Below are positions 18,307-27,298 of a stretch of DNA of 64,000 nucleotides, in pieces. The position numbers and the translations under genes were made by a program. Each line of letters opens with the position of its first letter. The stretch's first letter is position 1. The notes beneath the pieces are model-generated. The model did no database searches and had not been told where the DNA came from. It was given only the letters and a program-made list of their open reading frames with translations. Source of the DNA: Bacillus siamensis KCTC 13613 (GTDB lineage: Bacteria > Bacillota > Bacilli > Bacillales > Bacillaceae); assembly GCF_000262045.1 (NCBI RefSeq), contig NZ_AJVF01000042.1, forward strand, positions 62,001 through 126,000, written 5' to 3'.

Positions 18307-19581
18307 TTATATCCAGCCTCTGAAACGCGAAGCCTCCGCCATTTTCCGCACGCCGACCATGTAAGCCGCAAGCCTCATGTCAATCCGGCGGTTTTGGGAC
18401 ATTTCATAAATATTATTAAACGATTTTACCATCATATTTTCCAGTTTTTCTTCGACTTCTTCTTCACTCCAGTAGAAGCCCTGGTTATTTTGCACCCATT
18501 CGAAATAAGAAACCGTTACACCGCCGGCACTCGCCAGAACATCGGGAACCAGCAGCGTTCCTTTGTCTGTCAGGATTTTCGTTCCTTCCAGTGTCGTCGG
18601 TCCGTTTGCCGCTTCTACTACGATTTTCGCTTTGATGCGGTCAGCATTTTCTTCTGTAATTTGGTTTTCGATCGCTGCCGGGACCAGTATATCACAGTCA
18701 AGCTCAAGCAGCTCCTGATTCGTAATGGTATCATTGAAGAGCTTCGTCACTGTTCCGAAACTGTCTCTGCGGTCAAGCAAATAATCAATATCAAGACCGT
18801 CCGGATCGTAAAGACCTCCGTACGCGTCAGAAATTCCGACAACTTTCGCGCCGGCGTCATGCATAAATTTCGCCAGATAGCTGCCCGCGTTTCCGAAACC
18901 TTGTACGACGACGCGCGCGTTCTGAATATCGAGGCCTTTTTTCTTGGCCGCTTCTTTAATGCAGATGGTGACGCCTTTTGCCGTAGCTGATTCCCTGCCG
19001 TGGGATCCGCCGAGTACAAGCGGTTTTCCCGTAATAAAGCCGGGTGAGTTAAATTCATCAATTCTTGAATATTCATCCATCATCCAAGCCATAATCTGCG
19101 AGTTTGTAAATACATCAGGCGCCGGGACGTCTTTAGTCGGTCCGACAATCTGACTGATTGCTCTGACGTATCCTCTGCTCAGTCTTTCAAGCTCTCTGAA
19201 TGACATATTTCTCGGATCACAAACAATTCCGCCTTTACCACCGCCATAAGGAAGATCAATAATGCCGCATTTTAAACTCATCCAGATGGAAAGTGCTTTC
19301 ACCTCTTTTTCAGTTACATTCGGGTGAAAACGAATACCGCCTTTTGTCGGACCTACGGAATCATTGTGCTGCGCACGATAGCCTGTAAATATCTTCACAG
19401 ACCCGTCATCCATCCGAACCGGAATTTTAACCGTTAATAATCTGAGCGGCTCTTTCAGCAGTTCATACACTTCTTCTGGATACCCCAATTTTTCCAGAGC
19501 TTTATGTATTACGGTTTGGGTTGATTTTAATACATCATGTTTGTCTTCTTCATTATGACCGGTGAATCGATCGGCTGCCAT
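18307..19581 (-). CDS. gudB: NAD-specific glutamate dehydrogenase GudB (intact form)
   Basis: Oxidatively deaminates glutamate to 2-oxoglutarate and ammonium in arginine and glutamate use. The 424 residues hold the glycine-rich substrate site PYGGGKGGIVCDPR with the catalytic lysine near residue 115, and a Rossmann NAD motif GFGNAGSYLA near 225. The segment TEKEVKALSIWMS has a single VKA; in strain 168 a 9-base duplication there makes the enzyme unstable and inactive, so this copy should be active. AGGAGG precedes ATG 19581; the longer start (19617) lacks a site. Confidence 0.94.
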   Translation of the reverse strand: MAADRFTGHNEEDKHDVLKSTQTVIHKALEKLGYPEEVYELLKEPLRLLTVKIPVRMDDGSVKIFTGYRAQHNDSVGPTKGGIRFHPNVTEKEVKALSIWMSLKCGIIDLPYGGGKGGIVCDPRNMSFRELERLSRGYVRAISQIVGPTKDVPAPDVFTNSQIMAWMMDEYSRIDEFNSPGFITGKPLVLGGSHGRESATAKGVTICIKEAAKKKGLDIQNARVVVQGFGNAGSYLAKFMHDAGAKVVGISDAYGGLYDPDGLDIDYLLDRRDSFGTVTKLFNDTITNQELLELDCDILVPAAIENQITEENADRIKAKIVVEAANGPTTLEGTKILTDKGTLLVPDVLASAGGVTVSYFEWVQNNQGFYWSEEEVEEKLENMMVKSFNNIYEMSQNRRIDMRLAAYMVGVRKMAEASRFRGWI

Positions 19582-19696
19582 TTGAGTTAACCTCCTAAAA
19601 TCTTCTGTTTCTCTCATGCTCCCTTTCAGTGACTAGTATACACCTTCAATATCTCCGTGCATAGGAGAAAGACAATGATTTTTCCATTATTTCGCT

Positions 19697-19728
19697 AAAA
19701 AAAACGGCTGCTGAAAACAGCGGCCGTT
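19697..19728 (-). terminator. Terminator after mecB
   Basis: AACGGCCGCTG/CAGCAGCCGTT hairpin (one internal difference) followed by eight T on the minus strand. Confidence 0.85.
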
Positions 19729-19737
19729 TCATCTTTT

Positions 19738-20322
19738 TTATGAAAAATGTTTCTGGATGGTCTCTACAGCATTGCCGTCCATGATGAGTTTTCCGTATTC
19801 ATGGAGCCTGTAAATCGTGATCGTCGCCGGATGCCCGTATTCGGCCAGCACCGCGACAACGCCTTCGGCAGAACGGGAGCCGAGGTCTTCAAGACTTACA
19901 TAGTACTGGTTCTCATAGTGGTAGACGGTTCCGCCGGTAATCCCGATGCGATGAAGGCTCCCGGCAAGCTGAATGATATCTTCAAACGAATGGAACTGAT
20001 AAATAATATCCGGACTTTCGTCAAGTTTGACCTGCATCTCGATATAATCATCGTCATATTCGTCATCTTCTGCGTCCGCGTCATGATTTTTCGTTACAAT
20101 CACAACCATGCCTTGTGCCTGAAGAGAATATACTTCCACCGCGATCGGACCATTCGCTTCAAAGCCGAGCTCTGTATTTGCTTCATTCATCATATCTTTA
20201 AATAACTGGTGGACTTTAAACGAGTCCTTCCAGAGGTCTTCTTTTGTCAATCCCCGATCAGTGAGATCGTCGAGGGTTAAAAAGATTTTAATCTTATTGT
20301 AGTTCAGACGCTCAAGCCGCAT
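19738..20322 (-). CDS. mecB: Adaptor protein MecB (MecA paralogue, YpbH)
   Basis: A 194-residue adaptor related to MecA, which brings substrates to the ClpC-ClpP protease and affects competence and sporulation. The N-terminal substrate-binding half (MRLERLNYNKIKIFLT) and C-terminal ClpC-binding half are joined by an acidic linker (DADAEDDEYDDDY near residues 80-92). I start at ATG 20322 with AGGAGGG upstream; the 12-codon longer form lacks one. Role is inferred from B. subtilis. Confidence 0.93.
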   Translation of the reverse strand: MRLERLNYNKIKIFLTLDDLTDRGLTKEDLWKDSFKVHQLFKDMMNEANTELGFEANGPIAVEVYSLQAQGMVVIVTKNHDADAEDDEYDDDYIEMQVKLDESPDIIYQFHSFEDIIQLAGSLHRIGITGGTVYHYENQYYVSLEDLGSRSAEGVVAVLAEYGHPATITIYRLHEYGKLIMDGNAVETIQKHFS

Positions 20323-20473
20323 AATGTTCCCTCCTGCCTCTTCTTGCACACAAATCATATAACACAGTATATGAATAAATGAGTCATAGGTTCTTAATTT
20401 GTTATCAGTTTACACCGTGTACAGCGGGAAGACAAGCAGAATGCCGTTTTTTATCGGAACGGCCGGGTTTGTT

Positions 20474-21262
20474 TCAGGAAAACGGCTCATCAGGTCCGCA
20501 CAGTGTAATCATATGCGTCTCCGGTTTCGCTCCGAGCCTCAGCGGAACTTTTGTCGTGCCGTAGCCGTTGCTGATCAGGTAATGCGCTTTCTTTACCGTT
20601 CCCGTCCCTCCCAATTCATACGGCCCGAACCGGCCGAAACGGATTTGGCCGCCGTGCGTATGGCCGCTGAACACAGCATCAATTCCGTCAGACTCATTCA
20701 TCTGCTCATGGATTTCCGGGTTATGGCAAAGCAGGAGATTTACTTGGTTTGCATCCGTATGTCTGACCGCAGATTCGTAATCATCCATCATCATCCGGAT
20801 ATCATCCACGCCGCAGATCGTAACGGTTTCCCCTTTATAAGTAAACTGAACCGATTCATTTCTCAGCGGAATCACTTTATATGCCCTTAAAAGAGAGAGC
20901 AATTTTTGCTGGCTGACCTCGTAATCATTATTTCCCCACACATAAATGACAGGCGCAAGAGCCGTCAGACGCTTGATGTTTTCTTCAATTCTGGCGTAAG
21001 GAACTCCGCCCTCCGCCAAATCACCGCCGAGCAAAACGGCATCCGGCTTATAAACCGATGCTTCCCAGAGAAGCTTTTCATCAATTAAACGGCGGTGCAC
21101 GTCAGATATAAAGAAGATGGTGAGCGGCTTCATCCCTTTCATTTTATCAAGCGTAAATGTATGTGTTTTCAGATGGCTGCCGTTTGCCGTTTTGTACATG
21201 ACGGCCGCCATAACTGCAGCCGCTCCCGCCAATGAGCCGAGAATTCCCGCTGTAAGCTTCAT
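20474..21262 (-). CDS. ypbG: Membrane-anchored metallophosphoesterase YpbG
   Basis: A calcineurin-like phosphoesterase of 262 residues with an N-terminal membrane segment (about 3-23). The metal-site motifs are all present: DVH in ISDVHRR near residue 51, GGDLAEGG near 77, GNND near 105, the CHNPEIH histidine near 181 and GHTHGGQ near 200. Substrate unknown; relatives include YkuE-type enzymes. ATG 21262 sits behind GGAGAG; an ATG 15 bases upstream (21277) is possible but has a poor site. Confidence 0.85.
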   Translation of the reverse strand: MKLTAGILGSLAGAAAVMAAVMYKTANGSHLKTHTFTLDKMKGMKPLTIFFISDVHRRLIDEKLLWEASVYKPDAVLLGGDLAEGGVPYARIEENIKRLTALAPVIYVWGNNDYEVSQQKLLSLLRAYKVIPLRNESVQFTYKGETVTICGVDDIRMMMDDYESAVRHTDANQVNLLLCHNPEIHEQMNESDGIDAVFSGHTHGGQIRFGRFGPYELGGTGTVKKAHYLISNGYGTTKVPLRLGAKPETHMITLCGPDEPFS

Positions 21263-21309
21263 AAATGCACTCTCCATTCTGTCATTGTCTTACATTAGAC
21301 GGACAAACA

Positions 21310-21350
21310 AAAAAAGACGTTTCTATCCTTTCCGGAAAACGCCTCTTTTT
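21310..21350 (-). terminator. Terminator after ypbF
   Basis: AGAGGCGTTT/AAACGTCTTT arms followed by seven T on the minus strand, overlapping the ypbF stop. Confidence 0.75.
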
Positions 21351-21807
21351 ATTTGCTTTCAAAATAAAGATTGATATCATACCGATGTTTCATCAAGTGA
21401 AAAACGGATTCTCTCGCCCGCCATTTTTCCGGCTGAGGCCATAAATCCGTGCTTTTTTGGATAATTTCACATCTCAGTTTATGAAATTCACCCTCAGCTT
21501 TTTCTTCCTTTTTTTTAAAATAATAAGAAGTGCAATACGCAAAAGCGGAAGCCATAATCCAGCACAAATAAACCGTATGGCCTAATATTTCCTGCAGAAT
21601 CAGCTGCGGAGAAGCTTGGGGGGCATTAAAGCTTTTAAAAATCAGCAGTACGCACATCAGGGAAAAGCAAACGAGGGACGCCCACTGCCATCTTCGGCAT
21701 TGCGCGGCATAATTTTCGTATTTTAATTTCCTTTTAACCAGTGCCTGAAGCATTTGTTTCGTCGGTCCGTCAGCAAATCGGTCTAATTGCTTCCATAAAG
21801 AATCCAT
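21349..21807 (-). CDS. ypbF: Membrane protein YpbF
   Basis: A 152-residue protein with two hydrophobic segments (about residues 44-62 and 78-98) flanked by basic residues, and a soluble C-terminal tail. Function unknown; it matches the position of B. subtilis ypbF. ATG 21807 is preceded by AAGGTG at good spacing; a GTG three codons upstream is too close to that site. The genes ypbE, ypbD and recS lie upstream in the same direction. Confidence 0.8.
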   Translation of the reverse strand: MDSLWKQLDRFADGPTKQMLQALVKRKLKYENYAAQCRRWQWASLVCFSLMCVLLIFKSFNAPQASPQLILQEILGHTVYLCWIMASAFAYCTSYYFKKKEEKAEGEFHKLRCEIIQKSTDLWPQPEKWRARESVFHLMKHRYDINLYFESK

Positions 21808-21870
21808 GCGCTTCACACCTTGTCCGTTTTCATTGGTACACTATATGAAAGCTGCGGTGAAAATATGTAT

Positions 21871-22647
21871 TTATTCGGACAGCGGAATGTTCAGAACCTG
21901 GCCGGTATACACGTCGTTTCCGTTTAACCCGTTGTAGCTGCGGATTTTTTCTTCGCCCGCCCGGCTTTTATAATATTTCATTGAAATGCGGTAAAGCGTT
22001 TCTTTCGGCTGTACAGTATGCTGGACGGTCCGCACTTTTTGCCGGACGGTTCCGGCTTGATCACTGCCGGCAGCCGGAACCGCTTTTTCACGGACAGCCG
22101 GCGGAGACTGCTGTTTGGCCTCCGCATATTCGGTTTCTGTCGGCTTCACCACCTGTTTTTCTGAAGCCGTTTCCGTTTTTTTCGGTGTTTTTTCAATCGG
22201 TTTTTCTTTCGTTTTTTCAGATGCGGCCGTTTCTTTTTTTTCTTTGGCCTCAGACTTTTTTTCCGGCTCTTTTAAAAGAGCGGTTTCGGATGTTTCTTTC
22301 TGAACGTCCGCTTTCGGAGTAACGGCAGGCGCGCTTTCACTGTGATCTATGAAGACATCTTCATAATCCTTCGGGTCAAATCTGCTGCTGTTCGTCATAT
22401 ACAGAAGACCGAAAAAGACACCGATTGTCACAATAATAAACAGGACGGTCAGGAAGGTGAACAGCGGTGTTTTTGTTTTGGTTTTTTCCTTCACCTGCTC
22501 TTCCTTTTTTTTACGCTCCTCTTTTACAGATTGTCTTGTCGGGAGGCTGTCTTCAAGATATTCAATTTGTTCATCCGCGGCCGCGGCAACCTGCTGCTCG
22601 GCACGCAGCTGAGCTTTTCTTCTTTCAACTCTTGACATTTCCGTCAT
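21871..22647 (-). CDS. ypbE: LysM-domain membrane protein YpbE
   Basis: A 258-residue type II membrane protein. A cytoplasmic charged N-terminus (residues 1-58) is followed by one transmembrane segment (about 60-83). Next comes a long Lys/Glu/Thr/Pro-rich extracellular region, then a C-terminal LysM domain (VQPKETLYRISMKYYKSRAGEEKI, then GLNGNDVYTGQVLNIP) that should bind peptidoglycan. A GGAGGGG site precedes the ATG. It overlaps the end of ypbD by 23 bases, which suggests translational coupling. Function unknown. Confidence 0.85.
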   Translation of the reverse strand: MTEMSRVERRKAQLRAEQQVAAAADEQIEYLEDSLPTRQSVKEERKKKEEQVKEKTKTKTPLFTFLTVLFIIVTIGVFFGLLYMTNSSRFDPKDYEDVFIDHSESAPAVTPKADVQKETSETALLKEPEKKSEAKEKKETAASEKTKEKPIEKTPKKTETASEKQVVKPTETEYAEAKQQSPPAVREKAVPAAGSDQAGTVRQKVRTVQHTVQPKETLYRISMKYYKSRAGEEKIRSYNGLNGNDVYTGQVLNIPLSE

Positions 22648-23212
22648 GCAAACCCCTCCTCACATATTGAAAACGGATTTGACAGGCAAATACCGCATCA
22701 ATAATAAAATGCGCTGTAACCGGAACGAATAAATTGCCGGTCCATTCATAAATAAGCCCCAGCAAAAGACTGATGCCCGCAACCATAATAAACAGAAGCC
22801 ACTTCGCCAAGTATCTGAAATGAAGCACGGTGAAAATCAAGCTGGCGGCCCATAAACCGATATGTGTCTGCAGGACGCCTCTGAATAAAATCTCTTCGCT
22901 GAACGAAATGAGAAGCGTCAAAAACAAAATGTGCAAAACCGGCCTGTTCTTAAAAAGCAGTGTATTAATACCGCCGTCATCATATAAATGCGAAGGACAC
23001 CATTTCATCACCGCCAGATCGGCAAAAATGACAAGGATGGCAAGAGTTACACCGTACCATATGATTTTATCGTCACGTATATGCCAAAGCTTTAAAAAAT
23101 CGTGAACATCGGTGAAAAAGAAAAAGCCAATAACCGCTGAAGCCGCCAATATGAGCAATTGGGTAACATAAAGCTGTATGACAATCTCACGGTCTGAGAG
23201 CTGATGGATCAA
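22625..23212 (-). CDS. ypbD: CPBP-family intramembrane protease YpbD
   Basis: A 195-residue membrane protein with several transmembrane segments and the CPBP (Abi, CaaX-like) motifs: SFSEEILFRGVLQ near residue 104, with the EExxxR glutamates, and FTVLHF plus TAHFIID histidine motifs near 128 and 166. Substrate unknown. The start is TTG 23212, 15 bases after the recS stop, with only a weak site, so the start is uncertain. It overlaps ypbE. Confidence 0.82.
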   Translation of the reverse strand: MIHQLSDREIVIQLYVTQLLILAASAVIGFFFFTDVHDFLKLWHIRDDKIIWYGVTLAILVIFADLAVMKWCPSHLYDDGGINTLLFKNRPVLHILFLTLLISFSEEILFRGVLQTHIGLWAASLIFTVLHFRYLAKWLLFIMVAGISLLLGLIYEWTGNLFVPVTAHFIIDAVFACQIRFQYVRRGLHDGNVKS

Positions 23213-23226
23213 TTCGCTTTGCCGTC

Positions 23227-24717
23227 TCAGCTCAACTCACCCGCAGACTCTAAACCGAAAATCCGGCCTAATTCCATCTTCCAATCTTCAAACCGCTCCA
23301 TGTTTTTCTGTTCTCCTTTTTGCTCGTATGGGGCCAGATCAACTCCGCAGCTGCTGCAGCATTGTCCTGTTTGATCTTCAGGCTCATACGATTCATCAAA
23401 GTATGCCAACAGCGCTTTTCTTATACATTCTTTCCGCTCCAATAACGCCGAAAAGCGGTTCATTTTATGCAGCTTCTTTTCCACGCGGTATGTCAGTTCT
23501 TCCTGCAGCTGCTCTTTTGTGGTTTTTCCCTGCAGATACAGGTGGATGGCCGTTCGCGCCTGCGTTTCCTGAACGCCCTTACTTATAAGAACGTCCCGAA
23601 GCTTTCGCTCATCGCTCGTACCGGCGTCCCGGATGATGGCCAGAATGCCTTCCAGATCATAATCAGACAAGCTTTCTGTCTGAATAATCTGCTGCTGAAG
23701 CTCTGTATCGCCAGGCGCTCTCAGCAAAATACTGACACTCGGGCTGCCGTCGCGTCCCGCTCTGCCGATTTCCTGCATAAAGGCCTCAGCCGTTTGTGGA
23801 GGATAAAAGTGAATGACAAAGCGGATATCAGACTTGTCCACACCCATGCCGAACGCATTGGTACAGCAAATGCAATCAAGCTGGTTATGGATAAATTGCT
23901 GCTGGATTAAAATTCTGTCGCCTGTGTCCATCCCTCCATGATAATAATCCGTCCGCTTTCCCGTTTTTTCGTTCAGCTCAGCCGCAAGCTCTTCCGCCCA
24001 CTTTCTGGTCGGACAATAGACGATGCCCGGGCCTTCAAGCTTTTTGACGAGATCCGTGATCCTGCTTATTTTTTCGGCATTATCAGCCAAGTGTTCAACT
24101 GTCAAAAGAATATTCGGCCGGTTAACAGAATATAGATGGCGCACTGCATGCTCAAGTCCGAGCACGTCCGTCACATCACTGAGCGTTTCTTTTGTCGCTG
24201 TTGCGGTCAGCGCCAATACAGGCGGCTTGCCGAGTGCTTGCCTGAAGGGCCCGAGCTTTGAATAATCAGGCCTGAAATCATGCCCCCATTCTGATATGCA
24301 ATGAGCCTCATCAATGACAAACAAACTGACCGGGACGTTTTTCAAACGGTTCAGCACATAAGGTGACGAGAGGGCTTCAGGGGACATATAAAGAAATTTG
24401 TACCTGCTGATGTTGCTGAGAATAAAATGCCGCTCGTCAGCATTCAGCATGCTGTTTAATGCCGCAACCCGTTTTTCTCCTTTCGCTTTCAGCTGCTGCA
24501 CCTGATCTTCCATTAATGAAAGGAGCGGCGAAATAATCAGCACGAGCCCGTCCATTATGTAACCCGGAAGCTGATAGCATAATGATTTTCCCCCGCCGGT
24601 CGGAAGCATGGCGATCGTATCCTTTTTCTGGAGCACGCTAGTCATAATCTCTTCCTGCCCTTTTTTAAACGAATGCAAACCAAAGTGCCGGTACAAAGCT
24701 TTATGGAGCTCAGTCAT
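23227..24717 (-). CDS. recS: RecQ-family DNA helicase RecS
   Basis: A 496-residue 3'-5' DNA helicase of the shorter RecQ type in Bacillus, acting in replication-fork repair and recombination. Helicase motifs are in order: TGGGKSLCYQLP near residue 40, DEAHCISEWGHDFRP near 136, and FGMGVDKSDIRF plus QEIGRAGRDG near 290-325. It also has a short zinc-binding cysteine set (CIRKALLAYF...CCSSC near 420-455). It lacks the HRDC domain of the long RecQ. It overlaps ypbB by 8 bases, so they are coupled. Formerly ypbC; some databases call it recQ. Confidence 0.93.
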   Translation of the reverse strand: MTELHKALYRHFGLHSFKKGQEEIMTSVLQKKDTIAMLPTGGGKSLCYQLPGYIMDGLVLIISPLLSLMEDQVQQLKAKGEKRVAALNSMLNADERHFILSNISRYKFLYMSPEALSSPYVLNRLKNVPVSLFVIDEAHCISEWGHDFRPDYSKLGPFRQALGKPPVLALTATATKETLSDVTDVLGLEHAVRHLYSVNRPNILLTVEHLADNAEKISRITDLVKKLEGPGIVYCPTRKWAEELAAELNEKTGKRTDYYHGGMDTGDRILIQQQFIHNQLDCICCTNAFGMGVDKSDIRFVIHFYPPQTAEAFMQEIGRAGRDGSPSVSILLRAPGDTELQQQIIQTESLSDYDLEGILAIIRDAGTSDERKLRDVLISKGVQETQARTAIHLYLQGKTTKEQLQEELTYRVEKKLHKMNRFSALLERKECIRKALLAYFDESYEPEDQTGQCCSSCGVDLAPYEQKGEQKNMERFEDWKMELGRIFGLESAGELS

Positions 24718-25768
24718 GCTGTTTCACCGTCTTTGCCAGCGCCAGCCTGATCTGAAAATAGCTGAAGCGCATCTGCATTCCTTCGCGAATCCGTTTAATT
24801 TTATTCGTTTGATGCTGTTTTGCAAATGCCGTTATCATACGCTGGTCCTCTTCAGAAATGTACTGTTCTATAAAAAATGCAGGCTGATGCAGTGATATTT
24901 CTACAATATGATCTTCGATGGTGGCGGTTTTTAAATTTCTGACCGCGGCGATTCTTTCAATCGGAAACCCTTTTTCCAAAAGCTCCAAGGTTTTTCTGGC
25001 AGACTGTGTCAGCGCGCTTTCCGCCCGCAAATCGGACAACAGCTCGCCTAGAGCCGGATGTGCACATTGCGGAAGGGATTGAATAACATAATGTACCGCT
25101 CCCCAAAACTGGACGGACACATACCATTCGTCTTCGTTCAGCTGAGAAGCGAGCTGCTTATTCGTTTTGCCGATTCTGTCGAAAGATGTTAAAGAATAGA
25201 CAAAAATAAGAGCCTGCCGTTCACTTACGCCTTGCAGAAGCTGAAACAGCGCGTCATGCATTTGAACGGAGAGCTCTTTGGCGTCTCTGTTTTTGCGCAT
25301 GAACCGTTTGACCCATCTCAGCACCTGCACATCGTTTGTAACCGGGATATATTGACTGCATTGGCGCTCTTTGTTTGACAGGACTTGAATGAGCAGGGAA
25401 AGCCGCTTCCACAAGGTAACGGCCGGCGTTTGATAATTCGCGCCGTGACAATGCTTCGGCCAAGGCCGCTCGGCAAATGCCCGTTCGAGCTTTTGAACGC
25501 CGCGTGCAGTCACTTTACACGTTCCCTCTTCTTTTCCGGCTGTAATGTATGAGTCCCCGGCGAGTTTATGCATAGAATCCGCAATGTCGCCGCGTTCACA
25601 CTGAGAAGCCATGCCGAAATATTTAGCAATCTGAAACAAGCCGGCATCCTGAATGGTTTGAGACGACTTTTTTCCTTTTAATAAATGAAACACAGCACTC
25701 GGAGTCCGTTCGCCGTCTATTTTGTCCAGACAGTCGAGAACCACGGTATCAAAGTAGTTTATCGCCAA
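24710..25768 (-). CDS. ypbB: Conserved protein YpbB (helicase-associated helix-turn-helix)
   Basis: A 352-residue protein of unknown role that is conserved next to recS. The C-terminal part (about 260-350) looks like a helix-turn-helix segment (LLEKGFPIERIAAVRNLKTATIEDHIVEI) of the type found appended to RecQ helicases in other bacteria, so it may serve as a separate DNA-binding partner for RecS. I start at TTG 25768 because AGGTG lies about 7 bases before it; a GTG three codons upstream overlaps that site. Partner role is inference from overlap and domain. Confidence 0.83.
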   Translation of the reverse strand: MAINYFDTVVLDCLDKIDGERTPSAVFHLLKGKKSSQTIQDAGLFQIAKYFGMASQCERGDIADSMHKLAGDSYITAGKEEGTCKVTARGVQKLERAFAERPWPKHCHGANYQTPAVTLWKRLSLLIQVLSNKERQCSQYIPVTNDVQVLRWVKRFMRKNRDAKELSVQMHDALFQLLQGVSERQALIFVYSLTSFDRIGKTNKQLASQLNEDEWYVSVQFWGAVHYVIQSLPQCAHPALGELLSDLRAESALTQSARKTLELLEKGFPIERIAAVRNLKTATIEDHIVEISLHQPAFFIEQYISEEDQRMITAFAKQHQTNKIKRIREGMQMRFSYFQIRLALAKTVKQHD

Positions 25769-25897
25769 TCTAAACACACCTACATTTCTTCTGTGACAAG
25801 TTTCGTTTTTTGGTTCTTTTTATTTTAACAGATTTTCATATAAATTTGACGTTTAAAGTCATCTTTTGGGGGGAAGTGCTAAAGAGAATCCCTTATG

Positions 25898-25912
25898 TGA
25901 TAAGCATTCTCA
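25898..25912. promoter_or_regulatory. Fur-box-like site upstream of fer
   Basis: TGATAAGCATTCTCA matches the 7-1-7 Fur box TGATAATnATTATCA at 12 of 14 defined positions, and the half ATTCTCA is common in real Fur boxes. It lies 12 bases upstream of the fer -35, near -55, a place more usual for activation than repression. It could also be a PerR-type box, or act on the divergent ypbB. Confidence 0.5.
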
Positions 25913-25924
25913 ATCATTTTTCTG

Positions 25925-25953
25925 TTGAAATTTGACACTAACATCATTACAAT
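25925..25953 (+). promoter_or_regulatory. SigA promoter of fer
   Basis: TTGAAA (25925-25930), 17-base spacer, TACAAT (25948-25953); each hexamer differs from consensus at one position. Confidence 0.7.
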
Positions 25954-25981
25954 AAGTAAGAGGAATAGGTGTTATATTTAA

Positions 25982-26285
<304 letters not shown>

Positions 26286-26287
<2 letters not shown>

Positions 26288-26360
26288 AAAAGCCCTCCCC
26301 GTGAGAGGAGCTTTTAGTTCTTGAATAAGACTCCGGCTGTTATCGGCCGGAGTCTTATTT
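26286..26360 (+). terminator. Two consecutive terminator-like hairpins after fer
   Basis: First hairpin 26286-26315 (AAGCCCTC/GAGGAGCTT type). Second 26327-26356 pairs AAGACTCCGGC with GCCGGAGTCTT and is followed by a T-rich run; the second is the stronger. Confidence 0.8.
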
Positions 26361-26380
26361 TTATGCGTGATCAAACAATC

Positions 26381-26420
26381 AAAAAAGCGCCCGCCTGTGT
26401 TTTACAGAGCGGACGCTTTG
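26381..26420 (-). terminator. Terminator after ribU
   Basis: AAAGCGTCCGC/GCGGGCGCTTT hairpin with G-T pairs and six T on the minus strand, just before the ribU stop. Confidence 0.8.
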
Positions 26421-26426
26421 GAGCGG

Positions 26427-26999
26427 CTATTGTGTCTGGATGCTGCGTTTTTGTTCAATCCAAGGTTTAAGCTTCGTAAAGATGAACGTAAAGACGATGG
26501 TGATGATAACGCCTTTTACAATGTTAAACGGCAGAATTCCTGCCACAACCGCCGTTTTTAGTTGGCTGTTTGACAATGCCGGTGAATGTAAAAACCAAGT
26601 ATACGCTGGCAGGATGAGAATATAGTTCAAAATACTCATCAGCACGGTCATTGCTGCGGTTCCGGCCAGCAGGCTCACTGCAAGTCCTTTAGCAGATTTG
26701 AGCTTTTTAAACATAAACGCCGTCGGCAGAATAAACAGCGTCCCCGCGATAAAATTGGCTGCCTGCCCTACAGGCACGCCGGCCATGCTTCCTTGAATGA
26801 TATACTGCAGAATATTTTTAATCGCTTCAACCGCAATCCCCGCCGCAGGCCCGTAAACCAAAATGGCAATAATTGCAGGAACGTCACTGAAATCAATTTT
26901 CAAGTAATCCGGCAGACCCGGAAACGGGAAATTTAACAGCATAAGCACAAACGCAATGCTGCTAAGCATACTGATGACAACTAATTTTTTTACTTTCAC
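26427..26999 (-). CDS. ribU: Riboflavin transporter S component RibU
   Basis: Substrate-binding membrane subunit of an ECF-type importer for riboflavin and related flavins, which works with the EcfAA'T energising module encoded elsewhere. It has 190 residues and about six transmembrane helices, with conserved NFPFPGLPDYLKIDFSDVPA near residues 22-42. I start at GTG 26999 behind AAAGGAG, giving the family length; the open frame upstream runs into the leader. Controlled by the FMN riboswitch upstream. Also called ypaA or fmnP. Confidence 0.95.
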   Translation of the reverse strand: MKVKKLVVISMLSSIAFVLMLLNFPFPGLPDYLKIDFSDVPAIIAILVYGPAAGIAVEAIKNILQYIIQGSMAGVPVGQAANFIAGTLFILPTAFMFKKLKSAKGLAVSLLAGTAAMTVLMSILNYILILPAYTWFLHSPALSNSQLKTAVVAGILPFNIVKGVIITIVFTFIFTKLKPWIEQKRSIQTQ

Positions 27000-27059
27000 A
27001 ATGCTCTCTCCTTTTCGATCAAATCTCTCGAAAAGAGGAAAGGTTCTTTTGCACCTCAA

Positions 27060-27089
27060 TAAAAAAACCGCTTTTAATAAAAAGCGGGA
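27060..27089 (-). terminator. Riboswitch-controlled terminator in the ribU leader
   Basis: CCGCTTTT/AAAAGCGG hairpin followed by seven T on the minus strand, located between the FMN aptamer and the ribU start, so FMN binding should stop transcription here. Confidence 0.8.
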
Positions 27090-27148
27090 GCTTACTAAGG
27101 CTTGGCAAAGAAACGTTAGATATAAGCATCAAAACGTCTGCTGAACCT

Positions 27149-27277
27149 CCATCTTCTCCCATCCAGACTATACTGTCGGCTCCGGAATCTCACCGGATCC
27201 TGCCGCCGAAGCAGCTCGCGGGCTTAGAGCATGACGCTCATCACCGCCGGTAGGGAATTTCACCCTGCCCCGAAGAT
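27149..27277 (-). ncRNA. FMN riboswitch (RFN element) of ribU
   Basis: The conserved RFN core is easily read on the minus strand: CTTCGGGGCAGGGTGAAATTCC at the start, then ACCGGCGGTGAT, AGCCCGCGAGC, GGTGAGATTCCGGAGCCGACAGT and GTCTGGATGGGAGAAG at the end. It binds FMN and reduces flavin uptake when FMN is high. Confidence 0.95.
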
Positions 27278-27298
27278 TGATCTTATGAATTTATTCAC

